Shown piece after piece: positions 4,348 through 6,950 of a stretch of DNA of 6,950 bases. A program made the translations under genes and the position numbers. This DNA is from an uncultured Collinsella sp. Lineage in GTDB: Bacteria > Actinomycetota > Coriobacteriia > Coriobacteriales > Coriobacteriaceae. Each line of letters opens with the position of its first letter. Positions within the stretch are counted from its first letter, which is position 1. The notes beneath the pieces were generated by a model. It did not search any database. It was not told where the DNA came from and was given only the letters and a program-made list of their open reading frames with translations. The stretch covers positions 1 to 6,950 of the forward strand of contig CABSBA010000084.1 in assembly GCA_902475825.1 (NCBI GenBank), read 5' to 3'.

Positions 4348-6801
4348 CTAGCCGCGGACCTCGCCGTTTACGCCCTTGCACACCTTGGTGACGATCTTCT
4401 GGTGTGCCTTCTCGACCTCTTCGCTGGTGAGCGTGTGGTCGTCGGAACGATACGTAAGCGCAAAGGCCATGGACTTTTTGCCCACGCCCACGCGGACCGG
4501 ATCGCGGTAGACGTCGAACAGGCGCACGCCCTCGAGTAGCTTGCCGCCGGCGCTGGTAATGCGGCGCTCAAGGTCCTCGCAGGTCACGGAGTTGTCGACC
4601 ACGATAGCCAGGTCGTGCTCAACAGCCGGGTACTGCGAGAACTCGCGGTAGTTCTCCTGATTGCGGGCGCCCTTGATCAGCTTGTCCAAATCGAGCTCAA
4701 AGGCAACGACGACCTCATCGATGCCCATCGCCTCGCGCGCCTCGGGGTGAATCTCGCCGACCCAGCCCAGCACGGTGCCGCCGGACAGAACCTCGGCCGC
4801 ACGACCCGGCTGCAAGAAAGCGTAGCCCTCGCCCTCGACGGGACGGAAGCGAACCTTCTCGATGCGCAGCTGGGCGAGCAGCTCCTCGACAATGCCCTTG
4901 CCAAAGAAGAAGCGCAGCTTGCGGTACTTCATGTTCCAAGACTGCTCACTCCACTGGCCCGAGAGCACGCCCGCCACGGACTTGGTCTCCTTGGGCAGGC
5001 TGGCGTTCTCGCGACCGTGGAACAGGCTGCCGACCTCGTACAGATGCACGTTGGGCGTGCCGTGGGCCTCGTTATAGGCCACGGATTGCAGCAGGCCCGG
5101 CAGCAGCGAGCGGCGCATCTCGGTCTGCTCGGCCACCAGCGGGTTCATGAGCACCACAGGGCAACCGCGGCCCTCTGTGGACATACCGATCTTCTCCAGG
5201 TCGCCCGGGGCGGCAAAGCCAAAAGTCGTGGTCTCGTTGAGGCCACAGGCGCGCAGAATCTCGCCGACCTTGCGGGTGAGCTTCTGCTCGCGGGTCAGGC
5301 CGCCGATGTGGTTCTTGGCAGCCGGGATGGTCGCCGTCACGCGGCCCATGCCCCACAGGCGCAGGACCTCCTCGATCAGATCGATCTCGCGCGGCAGGTC
5401 GGGGCGGAAGCTCGGCGGGGTGACCATAAAGTCCTCACCGTCGCGCTCGACGGTGCAGCCCAGGCGAGTGAGCGAACGCTCGATAAACTCGGGCTCGATG
5501 TCGGCACCGCAAATGGCGTGCACGCGGGCCAGGCGCAGCTTGATGCTGTCGATGGTCTTGGGCGCGGGGAACACGTCGACGTAGCCGGGAGCGACCTCGC
5601 CGCCGGCGATCTCCTCGATGAGCGCGCAGGTAACGTTGGCGACATCCACGCAGCCGGTCTCGTCGACCTGGCGCTCAAAGCGGATGGAGGCGTCGGAGAT
5701 CAGCGACAGGTCGCGGCTGGTGTGCGAGGTGCGACCGGCGTTGAAGCAGGCGCTCTCGACCATCACGTCGACGGTATCGTCCTCGATCTCGGAATCCATG
5801 CCGCCCATAACGCCGGCCAGCGCCACGGGACGCTCGCCGTCGGTGATGAGGCCCATGCCGGCGTCGAGCGTGCGCTCCTCGCCGTCGAGGGTCGTAAACT
5901 TCTCATCCTGTTGGGCGGCGCGAACCACCACGCGACGATGGCCATCGCGCTCGGCAAAGGTGTCCAGGTCAAAGGCGTGCAGCGGCTGACCGGTGAGCAT
6001 CATCACATAGTTGGTGATGTCGACGATGTTGTTGTGCGGGCGCACACCCAGGGCGTTGAGGCGCTTGACCATCCAGTCGGGCGAGGGACCGACCTTCACG
6101 TTGCGCACGATGCGGGCGACGTAGCGGTCGCACAGGCCCTCGTCGGCAATCTCGACCGAAAGCTCGTCGTCGGTCGCGCGGCCAGTCTCCGCCTTGATGG
6201 CGGGCAGCTCCACGTGGAAATCGCGATCGAAAATGGCGCCGGTCTCGCGGGCCATGCCGATCATGGACAGGCAATCGGGGCGGTTGGGCGTGATCTCGCA
6301 GTCGAGCACGGTGTCGCTCGAGCCCACGTACTCGGCAAACGGCATGCCGCAGGGCGTATCCTCGGGCAGGATCATGATGCCGGAGTGGTCGCCGCCCAGG
6401 CCGAGCTCGCGCGCAGAGCAGTTCATGCCCATGGACACGACGCCGCGAAGCTTGCTCTTCTTGATCTTGACGTCGCCGGGAAGCACAGCGCCGATCATTG
6501 CCGTGACGATGTGGTCGCCGGCCTCAAAGTTCTGCGCGCCACAGACGATCTGCAGCGGGGCGGGGTTGCCGTCGGCGTCGAGATTCTTGTCGCCCACATC
6601 GACCGAGCACACATACATGTGGTCGCTATCGGGATGCGGGGTCTTGGTGAGCACCTTGGCGGTCACCACGTGGTCGAAGGACTCGCCCACGGTGTCGATC
6701 GCCTCGACCTCGGTGCCGGTACGGATATATTCGTCCGAAAGGGTCTTGGGATCCTCCGGAATATCGATCATGGTCTTGAGCCAGTCGTAAGAAACACGCA
6801 T
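4348..6801 (-). CDS. pheT: Phenylalanine--tRNA ligase beta subunit
   Basis: Beta chain of the bacterial (alpha-beta)2 phenylalanyl-tRNA synthetase, which charges tRNA-Phe in the cytoplasm; the alpha chain (PheS) carries the catalytic site. The 817 residues are close to the usual bacterial length of about 800 and all domains are present in order: N-terminal MRVSYDWLK segment, EMAP/OB-fold tRNA-binding domain (about 40-155, with TPHPDSDHMYVCSVDVG), B3/B4 editing domain (about 210-390), B5 domain (about 413-485, with TPPSFRPDLPREIDLIEEVL and its acidic D468, D474, E477, E478 cluster), a catalytic-like core (about 490-690), and the C-terminal FDX-ACB anticodon-binding domain (about 720-815, from SQYPAVEHDLAIVVD). 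The start ATG at 6801 has AAAGGAG 6 nt upstream. pheS normally lies directly upstream, but the 149 nt visible there encode nothing that looks like its C-terminus. No frameshift or missing motif is seen. Confidence 0.97.
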   Translation of the reverse strand: MRVSYDWLKTMIDIPEDPKTLSDEYIRTGTEVEAIDTVGESFDHVVTAKVLTKTPHPDSDHMYVCSVDVGDKNLDADGNPAPLQIVCGAQNFEAGDHIVTAMIGAVLPGDVKIKKSKLRGVVSMGMNCSARELGLGGDHSGIMILPEDTPCGMPFAEYVGSSDTVLDCEITPNRPDCLSMIGMARETGAIFDRDFHVELPAIKAETGRATDDELSVEIADEGLCDRYVARIVRNVKVGPSPDWMVKRLNALGVRPHNNIVDITNYVMMLTGQPLHAFDLDTFAERDGHRRVVVRAAQQDEKFTTLDGEERTLDAGMGLITDGERPVALAGVMGGMDSEIEDDTVDVMVESACFNAGRTSHTSRDLSLISDASIRFERQVDETGCVDVANVTCALIEEIAGGEVAPGYVDVFPAPKTIDSIKLRLARVHAICGADIEPEFIERSLTRLGCTVERDGEDFMVTPPSFRPDLPREIDLIEEVLRLWGMGRVTATIPAAKNHIGGLTREQKLTRKVGEILRACGLNETTTFGFAAPGDLEKIGMSTEGRGCPVVLMNPLVAEQTEMRRSLLPGLLQSVAYNEAHGTPNVHLYEVGSLFHGRENASLPKETKSVAGVLSGQWSEQSWNMKYRKLRFFFGKGIVEELLAQLRIEKVRFRPVEGEGYAFLQPGRAAEVLSGGTVLGWVGEIHPEAREAMGIDEVVVAFELDLDKLIKGARNQENYREFSQYPAVEHDLAIVVDNSVTCEDLERRITSAGGKLLEGVRLFDVYRDPVRVGVGKKSMAFALTYRSDDHTLTSEEVEKAHQKIVTKVCKGVNGEVRG

Positions 6802-6807
6802 CTAGCT

Positions 6808-6843
6808 CTCCTTTCATACTGAAAGCCTGCGAAGAGATGCAGG
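6808..6843 (-). promoter_or_regulatory. pheT ribosome site with two stacked hairpins
   Basis: AAAGGAG (6808-6814) is a strong Shine-Dalgarno 6 nt before the pheT ATG. The arm TGAAAG of a perfect 6-bp hairpin (6811-6816 with 6820-6825, 3-nt loop) covers its AAAG part. Directly upstream a second hairpin pairs CCTGC 6826-6830 with GCAGG 6839-6843 around an 8-nt loop. No T-tract follows either. The ribosome site is secure; control by the hairpins is inference. Confidence 0.6.
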
Positions 6844-6855
6844 TGGAAACTTCAA

Positions 6856-6878
6856 CTTTGTGAACATTCCTTACAAAG
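6856..6878. repeat. Inverted repeat in the pheT leader
   Basis: CTTTGT (6856-6861) and ACAAAG (6873-6878) are perfect complements around an 11-nt spacer. It could be a further leader hairpin or a protein site. No factor is recognised. Confidence 0.3.
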
Positions 6879-6923
6879 CGAGGGTTGTCCAAGTGCGGCA
6901 GATCGGCCCGAAAGAGGAGCGCC

Positions 6924-6939
6924 GCGTACTTTGGTACGC
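6924..6939. repeat. 16-nt palindromic hairpin near the right edge
   Basis: GCGTAC and GTACGC form a perfect 6-bp stem around TTTG. There is no T-tract on either side. The flanking bases to 6950 show no recognisable gene. It could be part of a dispersed intergenic repeat or the end of the region preceding pheT. Confidence 0.35.
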
Positions 6940-6950
6940 AAGCGACGAAT

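Noticed and set aside
4615..6822. 735-codon open frame on the plus strand opposite pheT
   Set aside because: It is antisense to a complete, motif-rich pheT. Its composition (many Ala, Gly, Leu, His, Asp without domain motifs) is that of a GC-rich shadow frame.
6802..6950. T-box leader upstream of pheT
   Set aside because: No T-box core resembling TGGNACCGCG and no terminator/antiterminator pair before the gene are visible; the small hairpins lack T-tracts.
6860..6950. Possible plus-strand gene starting at the GTG at 6860 and leaving the window
   Set aside because: Thirty open codons are unremarkable at this GC content, the start has no well-placed ribosome site, and the frame runs through a perfect palindrome. 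It cannot be supported without more sequence.
6626..6950. Minus-strand open frame overlapping the pheT start in another frame
   Set aside because: It runs from the leader into pheT out of frame, and its inner part is a shadow of the tRNA-binding domain coding sequence. It shows no resemblance to PheS.

Overview
The window is GC-rich and gene-dense, and it looks chromosomal rather than mobile. The gene content, the GC-biased codon use and the protein sequences fit an anaerobic Actinomycetota of the Coriobacteriia, such as Collinsella or a relative. That placement is an inference from style and gene set, because no marker gene was searched. No tRNA, rRNA, CRISPR array, transposase or phage gene is visible.

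Layout, left to right. (1) Positions 2-463 (+) hold the 3' end of a gene whose product carries a DUF559/Vsr-like PD-(D/E)XK nuclease-type core. (2) Positions 460-1308 (-) encode a zinc-dependent phospholipase C-family protein with no signal peptide. It converges on gene 1, and the two TAG stops share one CTAG. (3) Positions 1388-4102 (-) form a compact operon for a group II ECF transporter: a NikM/CbiM substrate-binding membrane protein fused to a NikN-like C-terminal part, then the T component (NikQ/CbiQ), then the ATPase (NikO/CbiO). (4) Positions 4103-4347 hold regulatory DNA only: an operator-like inverted repeat, a sigma70-type promoter and an intrinsic terminator. (5) Positions 4348-6801 (-) are pheT, the phenylalanyl-tRNA synthetase beta chain. 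(6) Positions 6802-6950 form a hairpin-rich leader upstream of pheT with no recognisable gene; pheS is not in view.

The most informative point is the transporter control region. On sequence alone the permease could import cobalt or nickel. Just downstream of its predicted start of transcription lies GTGTTAC-N14-GTAACAC. This matches the recognition pattern I recall for the NikR of Geobacter uraniireducens (GTGTTAC-N13/14-GTAACAC). It argues that the operon is a nickel-repressed nickel importer, NikMN-Q-O. M and Q would form the membrane part and a homodimer of the ATPase would power it.

The pheT terminator and the transporter promoter are physically merged: the -35 hexamer of the promoter lies in the loop of the terminator hairpin. 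pheT and the transporter are therefore probably separate transcription units despite their shared direction. The phospholipase-like gene also seems to have its own extended -10 promoter behind a weak hairpin that follows the ATPase gene.
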